DNA from: an uncultured Clostridia bacterium
Lineage (GTDB): Bacteria; Bacillota; Clostridia; TANB77; CAG-508
NCBI GenBank assembly: GCA_934133165.1
Contig: CAKPAW010000003.1
Coordinates: forward strand, 62,001-126,000
Length of the DNA stretch: 64,000 nt
Reading direction: 5' to 3'
Part shown: positions 15,582 through 24,055 of the stretch, piece after piece
How positions within the stretch are numbered: position 1 is the first letter of the stretch
Layout: every line of letters starts with the position of its first letter
Notes under the pieces: model-generated
Told to the model about the DNA's origin: nothing
Seen by the model: the letters and a program-made list of their open reading frames with translations, nothing else
The model's database searches: none
Program-made: the position numbers and the translations under genes

Positions 15582-16655
15582 ATGAACACAAAAATAAGAT
15601 GGTTAAGGGAAAAAATGAAAATGCAAGATATGCAGGGAATGATTGTATCAAACCCTGTTAATATTCGTTACTTAACAGGAATTTTAGCAGAAGGTTTACT
15701 ATTAATTACCAGAAAAGAAAACATATTTTTAACAGATTCAAGATATATAGAAGAAGTAAATTCTACCTTAACAATAGACGATGAAATAATAGTATATGAA
15801 TTTAAAGATTTTAGTAAAGATGAATACGAGAATTTCTTTTTGTTTTGCGAAAACGTAGGATTTGAAGAAGACTATGTTACTTATTCAAAATACAAACAAT
15901 ACATGCATGAATTTAAAATAAACAATTTACAAGAAACAGAAAAAGTAATAGAAAAACAAAGAATGATAAAAGATGAAGAAGAAATAGAAAAAATAAGTAA
16001 AGCCTGCGAAATAACAGATAATTGTTTTAGATATTTATTAGATTATATAAAAGTAGGGCAGACAGAAAAAGAAATAGCCTTCGAAATAGAAAAGTACTTT
16101 AGAACACATGGAGCAGAAGACAAAGCCTTTGACACAATTGTAGCTTCAGGAAAGAACTCTTCAAAACCACATGCAGTTCCAACAGATAGAAAAATAGATT
16201 TAGGAGATCCAATCACAATAGATTTTGGTTGCAAATACGAAGGATATTGTTCAGACATGACAAGAACAATATTTGTAGGATATGTACCAGAAGAAATAAA
16301 ACCTATATATGATTTAGTATTAAAAAATCAATTACAAACAGAAAAAGAACTAAAAGATGGAGCAAATATAAAATTATTTTCACGAATGGTAGAAAATGAT
16401 TTTAAATTACATGAGTACGATTTAGTACATGCTTTAGGTCATGGAGTAGGACTAGATATTCATGAATTCCCATTTATACATGGAAAGAATGATAATACTT
16501 TAAAAGAAAAAATGGTAGTTACAAATGAGCCAGGAATATATGTGCCAGGCAAATTTGGAGTTAGAATAGAAGATACAACGTTAATTACAAAAAATGGTTG
16601 TATAAATTTAACAAAATCAGACAAAAATTATATAGTGATAGAAGCAAAAAAATAA
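15582..16655 (+). CDS. Xaa-Pro aminopeptidase/dipeptidase (M24B)
   Basis: A metallopeptidase that removes residues next to proline. The 357-aa protein has a creatinase-like N-terminal domain (MQGMIVSNPVNIRYLTG) and a pita-bread catalytic domain. The five metal ligands are visible: Asp in TIDFGCKYEGYCSDMTRT (two), His in HALGHGVGLDIHE, Glu in VTNEPGIYVPG and Glu in GVRIEDTTLIT. It precedes efp by 180 bases, as pepQ/yqhT does in many Firmicutes. Its start has a GTGATG-type weak ribosome-binding site (AAAGTGTG), and the ATG at 15582 is the only reasonable choice. Confidence 0.93.
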   Translation: MNTKIRWLREKMKMQDMQGMIVSNPVNIRYLTGILAEGLLLITRKENIFLTDSRYIEEVNSTLTIDDEIIVYEFKDFSKDEYENFFLFCENVGFEEDYVTYSKYKQYMHEFKINNLQETEKVIEKQRMIKDEEEIEKISKACEITDNCFRYLLDYIKVGQTEKEIAFEIEKYFRTHGAEDKAFDTIVASGKNSSKPHAVPTDRKIDLGDPITIDFGCKYEGYCSDMTRTIFVGYVPEEIKPIYDLVLKNQLQTEKELKDGANIKLFSRMVENDFKLHEYDLVHALGHGVGLDIHEFPFIHGKNDNTLKEKMVVTNEPGIYVPGKFGVRIEDTTLITKNGCINLTKSDKNYIVIEAKK

Positions 16656-16728
16656 TTAATAATATAGATTAGAAAAGAAAATTATATTGAAAAAATTACT
16701 ATAATAGCTTAAAATAACAAAAAAACAC

Positions 16729-16757
16729 TTGATTTTTAGCTAAAAATATAGTAAAAT
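16729..16757 (+). promoter_or_regulatory. Candidate efp promoter
   Basis: TTGATT (16729-16734), 17 bases, TAAAAT (16752-16757). A second possible site (TTGATA...TATAAT) lies about 35 bases closer to efp. A small AGTTTCAA/TTGGAACT hairpin (16795-16815) sits just before the ribosome-binding site. Confidence 0.45.
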
Positions 16758-16835
16758 AACTAACATTGATAAAACGAAATAAAAAATATAATAAAGTTTC
16801 AATCATATTGGAACTAATAAAAGGAGGAAATAAAT

Positions 16836-17402
16836 ATGGCAGAAGTATATATGGCAGGAGATTTTAGAAATGGAACAACATTTGAAATGGACGGAAACGT
16901 ATTCAAAGTAGTAGAATTCCAACACGTAAAACCAGGAAAAGGAGCAGCATTTGTTAGAACAAAATTAAAAAACGTTATTACAGGAGCAGTTTTAGAAAAA
17001 ACATTTAACCCATCAGAAAAATATCCAGGAGCAGAAATTGAAAAAAGAGATATGCAATATTTATATGTAGATGGAGAGTTATATTACTTTATGGATAATG
17101 AAACATACGAACAAATGCCTTTAAATAAAGAACAAATAGGAGATGCTTTAAAATACATAAAAGAAAATATGTCAGTAAAAGTACTTTCTTATAAAGGAAA
17201 TGTATTTGCTGTAGAACCACCTATGTTTGTGGAACTAGAAGTTACTTATACAGAACCAGGATTTAGTGGAAACACAACAACTACATCTGGAAAACCAGCA
17301 ACATTAGAAAATGGTTACGAAATATCTGTACCACTTTTCGTAAATATTGGAGATGTAATTCGTATAGACACAAGAACTGGCGAGTATATGGAAAGAGTTT
17401 AA
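16836..17402 (+). CDS. efp: Elongation factor P
   Basis: EF-P rescues ribosomes stalled at polyproline. The 188-aa protein has the three beta-barrel domains, with the loop lysine in HVKPGKGAAFVRTK (Lys35 by this start), the position modified in other species. No modification enzyme (EpmA/B, EarP) is seen nearby. The C-terminus has the conserved GDVIRIDTRTGEYMERV ending. AAAGGAGG precedes the ATG. It is followed at 21 bases by a Zn-ribbon protein gene. Confidence 0.97.
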   Translation: MAEVYMAGDFRNGTTFEMDGNVFKVVEFQHVKPGKGAAFVRTKLKNVITGAVLEKTFNPSEKYPGAEIEKRDMQYLYVDGELYYFMDNETYEQMPLNKEQIGDALKYIKENMSVKVLSYKGNVFAVEPPMFVELEVTYTEPGFSGNTTTTSGKPATLENGYEISVPLFVNIGDVIRIDTRTGEYMERV

Positions 17403-17423
17403 TAGAAAAGAGGAAATAAATAC

Positions 17424-17918
17424 ATGTCAGTATTAAGCGATAACTATAAAAGAATTATCACAGAAATCGAGGGAAGAATAACAAATCCCGAAGATTTAGA
17501 ATTTGTTAAAGAAAAAATGTCTGAACTATCTATGATATTTATGGATATTATAGATAATCTAGCAGATAAAGCAGACGAAAAAATAAAACAAATTGAAGAA
17601 AAACAAAAAAAGATCGAAGAGAAAATGAACGAAGTAGAAGGAGCCATTAACGAAATAGAAACAGATATCTATGTTGAAGATGACCAGAACTTCGATTTTG
17701 AAATAGTTTGCCCATATTGCGACTATGAATTTGTTACATCTATAGATGGTAAAGATGAAGTTACATGCCCAAAATGTAACAATGTAATAGAACTTGACTG
17801 GAACGATGATGAAGAAGATAGTTGTTGTTCAGGTCATTGCCATAGCTGTCACGGATGTGAAGAAGATGATGATTGTGACTGCGATGACGAAGAAAATGAA
17901 GAAGATGATGATATGTAA
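17424..17918 (+). CDS. CD1247-type N-terminal domain / zinc-ribbon protein
   Basis: A 164-aa protein with three parts: an N-terminal helical region (VLSDNYKRIITEIEGRI...), a charged coiled coil (about 50-80), and a zinc ribbon (CPYC at about 94-97 and CPKC at about 113-116). It ends in an extremely Cys/Asp/Glu-rich tail containing CCSGHCHSCHGC. Similar proteins follow efp in clostridia (CD1247 N-terminal domain family); the function is unknown. It shares the efp transcript and ends at a hairpin shared with tmRNA on the other strand. Metal binding by the tail is likely. Confidence 0.82.
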   Translation: MSVLSDNYKRIITEIEGRITNPEDLEFVKEKMSELSMIFMDIIDNLADKADEKIKQIEEKQKKIEEKMNEVEGAINEIETDIYVEDDQNFDFEIVCPYCDYEFVTSIDGKDEVTCPKCNNVIELDWNDDEEDSCCSGHCHSCHGCEEDDDCDCDDEENEEDDDM

Positions 17919-17952
17919 AAAAGAAGAACTTTTTTAAAGTTCTTCTTTTTTT
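17917..17952. terminator. Bidirectional terminator between the Zn-ribbon gene and tmRNA
   Basis: AAAAAAGAAGAACTT / AAGTTCTTCTTTTTT stem with T tracts in both directions. It serves the converging Zn-ribbon gene and ssrA. Confidence 0.85.
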
Positions 17953-18306
17953 TGGTGGAGGTGAGGAGAGTCGAACTCCTGTCCAATATCTTTTCCATAT
18001 GAACTTCTACGAGTGTAGTTTGTTATTAAAATTCCTATTATAACCCATTAGCAAACAAACGAAAAATAATAGTAGCCATTAAAATACCTGCTATTTCCAT
18101 GGCAAGAAATAGGTTCGTTTCCCACTAAATCGACGCCTTATATAAAATGTGGGGATTCTATATAAAACGTTAGCGCACTAGGCAGCTAAAGCAAATTCTC
18201 TTTGATCTGCGTTTATATTTATTTTCCCGTTTTTTAAAGTGGCAAACGAGAATCCACTACTCGCTATTCATACTTCTAAAACACTGTCGAAACCAATTAC
18301 ACCCCC
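17953..18306 (-). ncRNA. ssrA: tmRNA (ssrA)
   Basis: tmRNA rescues stalled ribosomes and tags the nascent protein. The 5' end on the minus strand begins GGGGGTGTAATTGGTTTCGAC and the 3' end is a tRNA-like T arm with GGTTCGACTC-type sequence and an encoded CCA. About 354 nt, the usual size. The tag frame (18178-18210) reads ADQREFALAA then TAG if GCA is the resume codon, giving the normal 10 codons and ALAA ending. It has its own promoter and a shared terminator. Confidence 0.96.
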
Positions 18307-18327
18307 AAATATTACAAGTACTTAATT

Positions 18328-18356
18328 ATTATACAATATTTGCAATTCAATTTCAA
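18328..18356 (-). promoter_or_regulatory. ssrA promoter
   Basis: On the minus strand, TTGAAA (18351-18356), 17 bases, TATAAT (18328-18333), placing transcription start about 15 bases before the mature tmRNA 5' end. Confidence 0.8.
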
Positions 18357-18488
18357 TGGGAAAACATAACAAATTTAAGTTTACATATTGCAAAAAACAA
18401 AATAATAGTATATAATACCTATGATTATTACATAAATGTTAACGTGTTACAATTCTATTAAATGTATATTACAATTTTATTAATAATA

Positions 18489-18516
18489 TTGACATATCAT
18501 TTAAAACATATAAAAT
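18489..18516 (+). promoter_or_regulatory. rsmD promoter
   Basis: TTGACA (18489-18494) and TAAAAT (18511-18516) separated by 16 bases, 26 bases before the rsmD ATG. Confidence 0.65.
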
Positions 18517-18542
18517 AAGTATATGAAACAAAGGAGTACCTT

Positions 18543-19094
18543 ATGAGAGTAATTGCAGGAAAAGCAAAAGGAACTAAATTAAACTCTATAGATGATTTAT
18601 CTACAAGACCAACTTTGGATAGAGTTAAAGAGCCTTTGTTTAGTATAATTCAAAATTATCTTGAAGAAGCATATGTATTAGATTTATTTGCAGGAAGTGG
18701 AGCATTAGGAATAGAAAGTTTAAGTAGAGGAAGCAAACAAGCTACATTTTGTGATAAATCATATAAAGTAATAAAAATACTAAAAGAAAATTTACAAAAA
18801 ACAAGGTTAGAAGAACAAAGTATAGTTATAAATCAAGACTATAAAAAATGTTTAGAACAGGTAAATAATAAGTTTAATGTTATTTTTATAGATCCACCTT
18901 ACAAATTAGATATAGGTGTAGATGCAGTAAAAAGAATTTTAGATTTAAATTTACTTAAAAAAGATGGAATTATTATATTAGAAACAGATGAAGAAGAAAG
19001 AGATATAAAAGAATTAGAAAATTTAGAAATAGAAATATATGATAAAAGAAAGTATGGAAGAGTAAGACTTCTCTTCTTACGTGAAAGGGGCTAA
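18543..19094 (+). CDS. rsmD: 16S rRNA (guanine966-N2)-methyltransferase
   Basis: RsmD methylates G966 of 16S rRNA. The 183-aa protein starts with the family block MRVIAGKAKG and RPTLDRVKEPLFSI, has the SAM-binding motif VLDLFAGSGALGIESLSRG (about 44-62), and the catalytic motif IDPPY near residue 117. The C-terminal KYGRVRLLFL is typical. AAGGAG precedes the ATG. It is followed three bases later by a coiled-coil gene. The usual partner coaD is not adjacent. Confidence 0.95.
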   Translation: MRVIAGKAKGTKLNSIDDLSTRPTLDRVKEPLFSIIQNYLEEAYVLDLFAGSGALGIESLSRGSKQATFCDKSYKVIKILKENLQKTRLEEQSIVINQDYKKCLEQVNNKFNVIFIDPPYKLDIGVDAVKRILDLNLLKKDGIIILETDEEERDIKELENLEIEIYDKRKYGRVRLLFLRERG

Positions 19095-19097
19095 ACA

Positions 19098-19535
19098 ATG
19101 GAGATATTTACATTATTAGAAACATTAGAGGAAATGTTAGAAGGCAGCAAATCAATTCCTTTTTCTAATAAAGGCATTGTAGACAAAGAAGAAATGTTAG
19201 AGATTATAAAAGAAATACGTTTAAAATTACCAGAGGAATTAAAGCAAGCTAAATGGGTAAAAGAAGAAAGACAACGTATTTTAGTTGAAGCGCAAAAAGA
19301 AGCAGATGGAATAGTAAAAGAGGCTGAAAACAGAATTATTTCAATGATAGATGAACACGAAATAACAAGAAAAGCATATGAACAAAAAGCTGAAATAATA
19401 GAGACAGCGAACGAAATGTCTAGAGAAATTTCAAAAGGAACAAAAGATTATGCAGATAGCATTTTACAAAATATAGAAACAGCATTACAAAGTGCCCTTG
19501 AAACAATTCAAAATAATAGAAAAGAATTAAAATAA
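19098..19535 (+). CDS. Coiled-coil protein resembling V-ATPase subunit E/H-like or DivIVA-type proteins
   Basis: A 145-aa, highly helical protein with a long amphipathic coiled coil (about 55-140; EAQKEADGIVKEAENRII). The N-terminus EIFTLLETLEEMLEGSKSIPFSNKGIVDKEEMLEII resembles the small protein encoded after rsmD in many Firmicutes, often labelled ATPase without evidence. I see no nucleotide-binding motif, so that label should not be trusted. A role in membrane- or division-associated scaffolding is only a guess. It overlaps transcriptionally with rsmD. Confidence 0.7.
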   Translation: MEIFTLLETLEEMLEGSKSIPFSNKGIVDKEEMLEIIKEIRLKLPEELKQAKWVKEERQRILVEAQKEADGIVKEAENRIISMIDEHEITRKAYEQKAEIIETANEMSREISKGTKDYADSILQNIETALQSALETIQNNRKELK

Positions 19536-19589
19536 GAAAAATAATCCACAATTTATGAACAAATTGTGGATTACTTTATGTCAAAAATT

Positions 19590-19706
19590 ACCATTAGGGA
19601 CGTTTCCAAAAGGTTAATCTGTCCCTTTTGGAGTGATATGTTAAATTTCTATTAATTATAATTACCAAAAGGGACAGATTAACCTTTTGGAAACGTCCCT
19701 AATGGT
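19590..19706. repeat. Pair of GGGACGTTTCC-class palindromes in inverted orientation
   Basis: Two copies (19590-19631 and 19664-19706) are perfect inverted copies of each other over 42 bp and are separated by 32 bases. Each also has its own short terminal palindrome. The pair forms a large cruciform and fills part of the 289-base gap before ftsK. This paired layout is like bacterial interspersed mosaic elements built from REPs. Confidence 0.93.
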
Positions 19707-19748
19707 ACCTAGGAAAAAATAAAAATGCAATAAATTTAGAGTAAATTC

Positions 19749-19777
19749 TTGCAAATAAAGAAGTGTAATGATAGAAT
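19749..19777 (+). promoter_or_regulatory. Candidate ftsK/spoIIIE promoter
   Basis: TTGCAA (19749-19754), 17 bases, TAGAAT (19772-19777), 47 bases before the ATG. Confidence 0.45.
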
Positions 19778-19824
19778 TGAAATGTAAAATTAGGAGTTTT
19801 TTATACAAAGGAAGGATGTTTTAA

Positions 19825-22263
19825 ATGGCAAAAAGAGGAAGAAAGAAAAAGTCAAAAGCAAAAGTAAATAATATTGATATTGCAGTAGTTGGAATGATTG
19901 TAATTAGTATTTTACTTGCTGTTTTAATATATACAAAATCAGGATTTTTAGGAGAAACACTAAGTCCAGCACTTGGTGGCATAATGGGATTTATAAAATA
20001 TATTATTCCAGTTGGAACTTTTATAATAGGAATATATTTAGCATGTAACAAAGAAAAAGGATATGTGCTATCAAAAATGATGTTATATGTAGTATTTTTA
20101 CTATGCATAGCAGTTTTACTTAGTGTATTTCAAATTTCAGCAGGAAATATAGGAATAACTAATGATATGAACAAAAATCTAGATGCAGCATACAAGTTAG
20201 GAACTCAAGATATAGGTGGAGGTGTAATAGGAACAATAATTGCAATACCTTTAATTAATTTATTAGGAAGTTTAGGGACAATAATACTAGCAATAGGTGT
20301 TGCAATAATTTCGCTAACATTTATATTTAGAATTAAATCAGCTGAAATTATTTCAAATATAGTAGAAAATATTGAAGAGAAGAGAGAAGTAAAAAGAGAA
20401 GAAAAAGAAAGAACTAGAAAGTCAGATAAGAAACAACATTTATATGATGTTGAAGAAGAAAAACCAAGAAAAGAAACTGCAAGAGAAAAAAAATTACGTG
20501 AAAAAGAAGAAGCAAAGAAAAAAGCGATGGAAATTGATGAAAATCAATTAAGTATAAACTTAAGTGGATTAGAAGATGAAATGAAAAATAGCAAATTAAA
20601 GAAATACAATCATGATGCAGATGATTTAACACCACTTGGTATGGAAAAAACAGCAAAACCTAATCCAAATGAACTTGGAAATTTATTTAAACAAGAAGTA
20701 GAAACAAAAGAAGAAAAAGTAAAAGAAGTATTAAATCTAGAACATACAATGACCACAGAAAGTGAAAATGAAAAATATGAATTTCCTCCAATAGAAATGC
20801 TTTCAGAAGGAAGCAAACAAGCTTTAAAAGGAGGTAAAAAAGCAGTAGCAGATACTGCAGCTAAATTACAAAAAACATTATATAGCTTTGGTGTTTCAGC
20901 AAAAGTAGAAAATGTTTCAATTGGACCAGCAATTACAAGATATGAATTAAAGCCAGCAGAAGGCGTACGTGTTAGTAGAATTGCAAATTTAGCAGATGAT
21001 ATAGCACTAAATTTAGCAGCAGAGACAATTCGTATAGAAGCCCCAATTCCAGGAAAACATGCTGTAGGAATTGAAGTTCCAAATGCAGAAAATGAGGTAG
21101 TACATTTAAGAGATATTATAGATACACCTGAATTTGAAGATCATAAATCAAAACTTGCTTTTGCATTAGGAAAAGATGTAGGAGGAAAAGAAATAATTAC
21201 AGATATTGCGAAAATGCCACACGTAATGATAGCAGGTGCAACAGGTTCTGGTAAATCTGTATGTATAAATACTTTAATTGCAAGCATAATATATAAAGCA
21301 AAGCCAAGCGAAGTAAAATTAGTAATGGTAGATCCAAAAGTAGTAGAACTTTCAGTATATAATGGAATACCACACTTACTAATTCCAGTTGTTACAGATC
21401 CTAGAAAAGCCGCAGGAGCACTTGCTTGGGCTGTTCAAGAAATGGAAAACAGATATGCAACATTTGCTTCAAAAGGAGTAAGAGACTTAAAAGGTTATAA
21501 CGAAGCAGTAGACAAAAAAGATGGAATTGGAAAATTACCACATATAGTAATTATTATAGACGAGCTTGCAGATTTAATGATGGTAGCTAAAAAAGACGTA
21601 GAAGATGCAATTTGCCGTTTAGCACAAAAAGCAAGAGCAGCAGGAATGCATTTAGTAATTGCAACACAAAGACCATCTGTAGATGTAATTACAGGTTTAA
21701 TTAAAGCCAACATTCCATCAAGAATAGCATTTGCAGTATCTTCACAAGTAGACTCTAGAACAATATTAGATATGGTAGGAGCAGAAAAATTACTTGGAAA
21801 AGGTGATATGTTATTCTATCCAGCAGGTGCACCAAAGCCAACAAGAATTCAAGGAGCTTTCATTTCAGATGGAGAAGTAGAAAAAATAGTAAACTTCTTA
21901 AAAGCAAATGGAGAAGCTAAATACAATGAAGATATTATAGAAAGTATAGAAAATGCAAATAAAACAGACAAAGAAATAGCAGAACAAGCAGAGGATGATG
22001 ACGAAACAGATCCATTTTTAATGGATGCAATAGATGTGGTAGTTGAAACAGGACAAGCTTCTACATCATTTATACAAAGAAAATTTAAAGTAGGTTATGC
22101 AAGAGCAGGAAGAATAATAGACCAAATGGAAGAAAGAGGTATAATTTCAGGATATCAAGGAAGCAAACCAAGAGAAGTATTAGTTACAAAGGAACGTTTA
22201 GCAGAGCTAAAAATGGCAACAACTCCTAATCCGCAACAAGTAGAAGAAAAAACAGAAGAATAA
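19825..22263 (+). CDS. ftsK: DNA translocase FtsK/SpoIIIE
   Basis: A septal DNA pump that clears chromosome from the division or sporulation septum. The 812-aa protein has a basic N-terminus, four membrane segments (about 16-180), and a charged linker (about 180-320). The motor domain has Walker A GATGSGKSVCIN at about 471-482 and Walker B IVIIIDELADLMM, and the C-terminal winged-helix gamma domain (about 735-795, STSFIQRKFKVGYARAGRIIDQMEE) reads orienting sequences. In a spore former it could be SpoIIIE; no second copy is visible here. AAAGGAAGG precedes the ATG. Confidence 0.96.
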   Translation: MAKRGRKKKSKAKVNNIDIAVVGMIVISILLAVLIYTKSGFLGETLSPALGGIMGFIKYIIPVGTFIIGIYLACNKEKGYVLSKMMLYVVFLLCIAVLLSVFQISAGNIGITNDMNKNLDAAYKLGTQDIGGGVIGTIIAIPLINLLGSLGTIILAIGVAIISLTFIFRIKSAEIISNIVENIEEKREVKREEKERTRKSDKKQHLYDVEEEKPRKETAREKKLREKEEAKKKAMEIDENQLSINLSGLEDEMKNSKLKKYNHDADDLTPLGMEKTAKPNPNELGNLFKQEVETKEEKVKEVLNLEHTMTTESENEKYEFPPIEMLSEGSKQALKGGKKAVADTAAKLQKTLYSFGVSAKVENVSIGPAITRYELKPAEGVRVSRIANLADDIALNLAAETIRIEAPIPGKHAVGIEVPNAENEVVHLRDIIDTPEFEDHKSKLAFALGKDVGGKEIITDIAKMPHVMIAGATGSGKSVCINTLIASIIYKAKPSEVKLVMVDPKVVELSVYNGIPHLLIPVVTDPRKAAGALAWAVQEMENRYATFASKGVRDLKGYNEAVDKKDGIGKLPHIVIIIDELADLMMVAKKDVEDAICRLAQKARAAGMHLVIATQRPSVDVITGLIKANIPSRIAFAVSSQVDSRTILDMVGAEKLLGKGDMLFYPAGAPKPTRIQGAFISDGEVEKIVNFLKANGEAKYNEDIIESIENANKTDKEIAEQAEDDDETDPFLMDAIDVVVETGQASTSFIQRKFKVGYARAGRIIDQMEERGIISGYQGSKPREVLVTKERLAELKMATTPNPQQVEEKTEE

Positions 22264-22284
22264 ACTTTTATAAAAGTTAAGAAA

Positions 22285-22329
22285 GGCAAAAGAAAAAATG
22301 GCAAAAGAAAAAATGGCAAAAGAAGATAT
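22285..22329. repeat. 15-bp tandem repeat across the start codon of the 563-aa gene
   Basis: Three units of GGCAAAAGAAAAAAT (the third diverged) produce two alternative ATG starts and an N-terminal MAKEKMAKE duplication. The unit length keeps the frame, so copy changes would vary the N-terminus without inactivating the gene. Confidence 0.85.
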
Positions 22330-23989
22330 CTTTTCAAAAATCAATTTAAAAGATTATAACAATGTTTTAGAAAATATATTAGAGCAGAAGGCTTTTTCAG
22401 AAGATGTAAAAAACCTTCTGCTTAGTATGCTATACAAAATAGAAAATGGATACGAAGATTATAAAACTATAAAAGTTAATGTATCAAGTAAAAAATCTTA
22501 TGTAAAAAAGATTATTCAAGTAATAAAAGATGAATGCAAAGAAATACAATTAATAAAGCCATTATCAGAAGAAAGCAAAATTTTAGAAAAAAACAATGTA
22601 AATTATATAGTAGAAAAAGAAACAGGGAAAATAATTTCATATCCAAATGAACGAATGATGCTAGAAGCATTAGTTACATTAAGCCAAAAGGATATAGTAT
22701 TAGAAGAACAATATTCTCTATATAATTTAGCTATGAGAGACGTTTTAAGCATTGGAAACAGAATGAATTGTGTAGAAGTAATTCGTGATTTCAATGGATG
22801 GTCATGGGATATAACAACAAACCAAATGGAAGGAAAAAACATTAATATTGTATATCAAAGTTTGTTAATTCTTCTAGGAAATCGTTTTTTACAAAATTGG
22901 ATTACAAATAAAGAAGATGATGATGAAGACGAAGAAGTAGAGATACCAAGTAATGAAATTTTAAGAAGTAAATATAATGAGAACTTTGGAATGACAAAAG
23001 AAGAAATGCAGGAAAATAAAACTATAGATTATATAAGAAAAATGCAAGAAATATTAGCAGAAAAATATGGAGAACAAAATGCTATAGAATTTCTTGAACA
23101 ACTTATAAAAACAATATTAGTGATAGATTGTAATATAAATGAAAAACAAAGAAAAATAGTATTAAATCTTCAAAATCAATTTGCAAAAGACTTAGAAAAA
23201 ATGCAAGATAACAAAGCTTATGTAGAAGAACTATCAAAAAAGAAAAAAGAATTAGCTGAAAGAATAAAAAATATAGATACATTGCTTAGTGATGAAAAAC
23301 TACTAAAAGAAGAGTATGAAAATAGAAACTCTAAGTTAGCAAATAAAGATAAAATCTTTAGTGTAAGTCATTTAAGTATTATGTTAGAAAAGGAAAAAGA
23401 AAAATATTTCAAAGAAATAAAAGAATATAATTTACAAATGCAACCTAAAGAATTTGTAGAGACCAAAAAAGTATTAGAAGAAAAATTAGAATTTTTTGAA
23501 GAAATAGACGTAAAAGAAAATGAAAAAACAAATGAAGTAAAACAGATAATTTTGTTACAAAAATCTTTCTTAAGATGTTTTGAAGAAAAAATTAAACGAG
23601 CCTTAACAAAAAAAGAAATAACAAATTTAATATATGAATTAAGATATTATGAGCAACTTCCTTATAGGCAATACAATATAAGCAAGGAAGAAAAAATAGA
23701 AGAATATTTGAAGAAAGTAGAAAAACAAGTAATAAAAAAAGCATGTTTAGAAAAAGTATTAATAAAATTTAGTGATGAAGAAGAACTAAATTATAATATT
23801 TTAAAAAATCAATTTCAAAGTAAAATTATAAAACTAGAAAATACAATATATATTTTAAAATATAAAAAGGGAATTTTAAAATTAGAAATTTATGACACAA
23901 ATATAGAAGAAGAGACAAAAGAGATAGAAATAAAAGAGAAAGTAGAATTGCACGTAAAATTAAACAAAAAGATAAAAATATGGGAATAG
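22298..23989 (+). CDS. Hypothetical coiled-coil protein, 563 aa
   Basis: I do not recognise the family. The N-terminal third looks globular (SYVKKIIQVIKDECKEIQ, NYIVEKETGKIISYPNERMM, VEVIRDFNGWSWDI). The middle (about 265-400) is heptad-rich coiled coil (YVEELSKKKKELAERIKNIDTLL), and the C-terminus is a charged beta-rich region. There is no signal peptide or membrane segment. It begins 34 bases after ftsK in the same direction and probably shares its transcript. A structural or chromosome-related role is suggested only by that location. The first ATG follows AAGAAAGG at a long spacing; the second ATG at 22313 is also possible. Confidence 0.72.
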   Translation: MAKEKMAKEDIFSKINLKDYNNVLENILEQKAFSEDVKNLLLSMLYKIENGYEDYKTIKVNVSSKKSYVKKIIQVIKDECKEIQLIKPLSEESKILEKNNVNYIVEKETGKIISYPNERMMLEALVTLSQKDIVLEEQYSLYNLAMRDVLSIGNRMNCVEVIRDFNGWSWDITTNQMEGKNINIVYQSLLILLGNRFLQNWITNKEDDDEDEEVEIPSNEILRSKYNENFGMTKEEMQENKTIDYIRKMQEILAEKYGEQNAIEFLEQLIKTILVIDCNINEKQRKIVLNLQNQFAKDLEKMQDNKAYVEELSKKKKELAERIKNIDTLLSDEKLLKEEYENRNSKLANKDKIFSVSHLSIMLEKEKEKYFKEIKEYNLQMQPKEFVETKKVLEEKLEFFEEIDVKENEKTNEVKQIILLQKSFLRCFEEKIKRALTKKEITNLIYELRYYEQLPYRQYNISKEEKIEEYLKKVEKQVIKKACLEKVLIKFSDEEELNYNILKNQFQSKIIKLENTIYILKYKKGILKLEIYDTNIEEETKEIEIKEKVELHVKLNKKIKIWE

Positions 23990-24037
23990 TGAAGCAAGAG
24001 GGATAGATGTCACAAAAAGAAACGTCCCCTTTTGCAT
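23989..24037. repeat. Palindromic element, diverged TGACGC/GCAAAAGGGGACG class
   Basis: Read on the minus strand it aligns end to end with the copy at 43014-43062: GATGCAAAAGGGGACGTTTC then ACATCTATCCC and GCTTCAC. Its edge includes the last base of the preceding stop codon, and it ends 18 bases before the following gene. Confidence 0.8.
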
Positions 24038-24055
24038 CATAAATAGGAGGTAAAT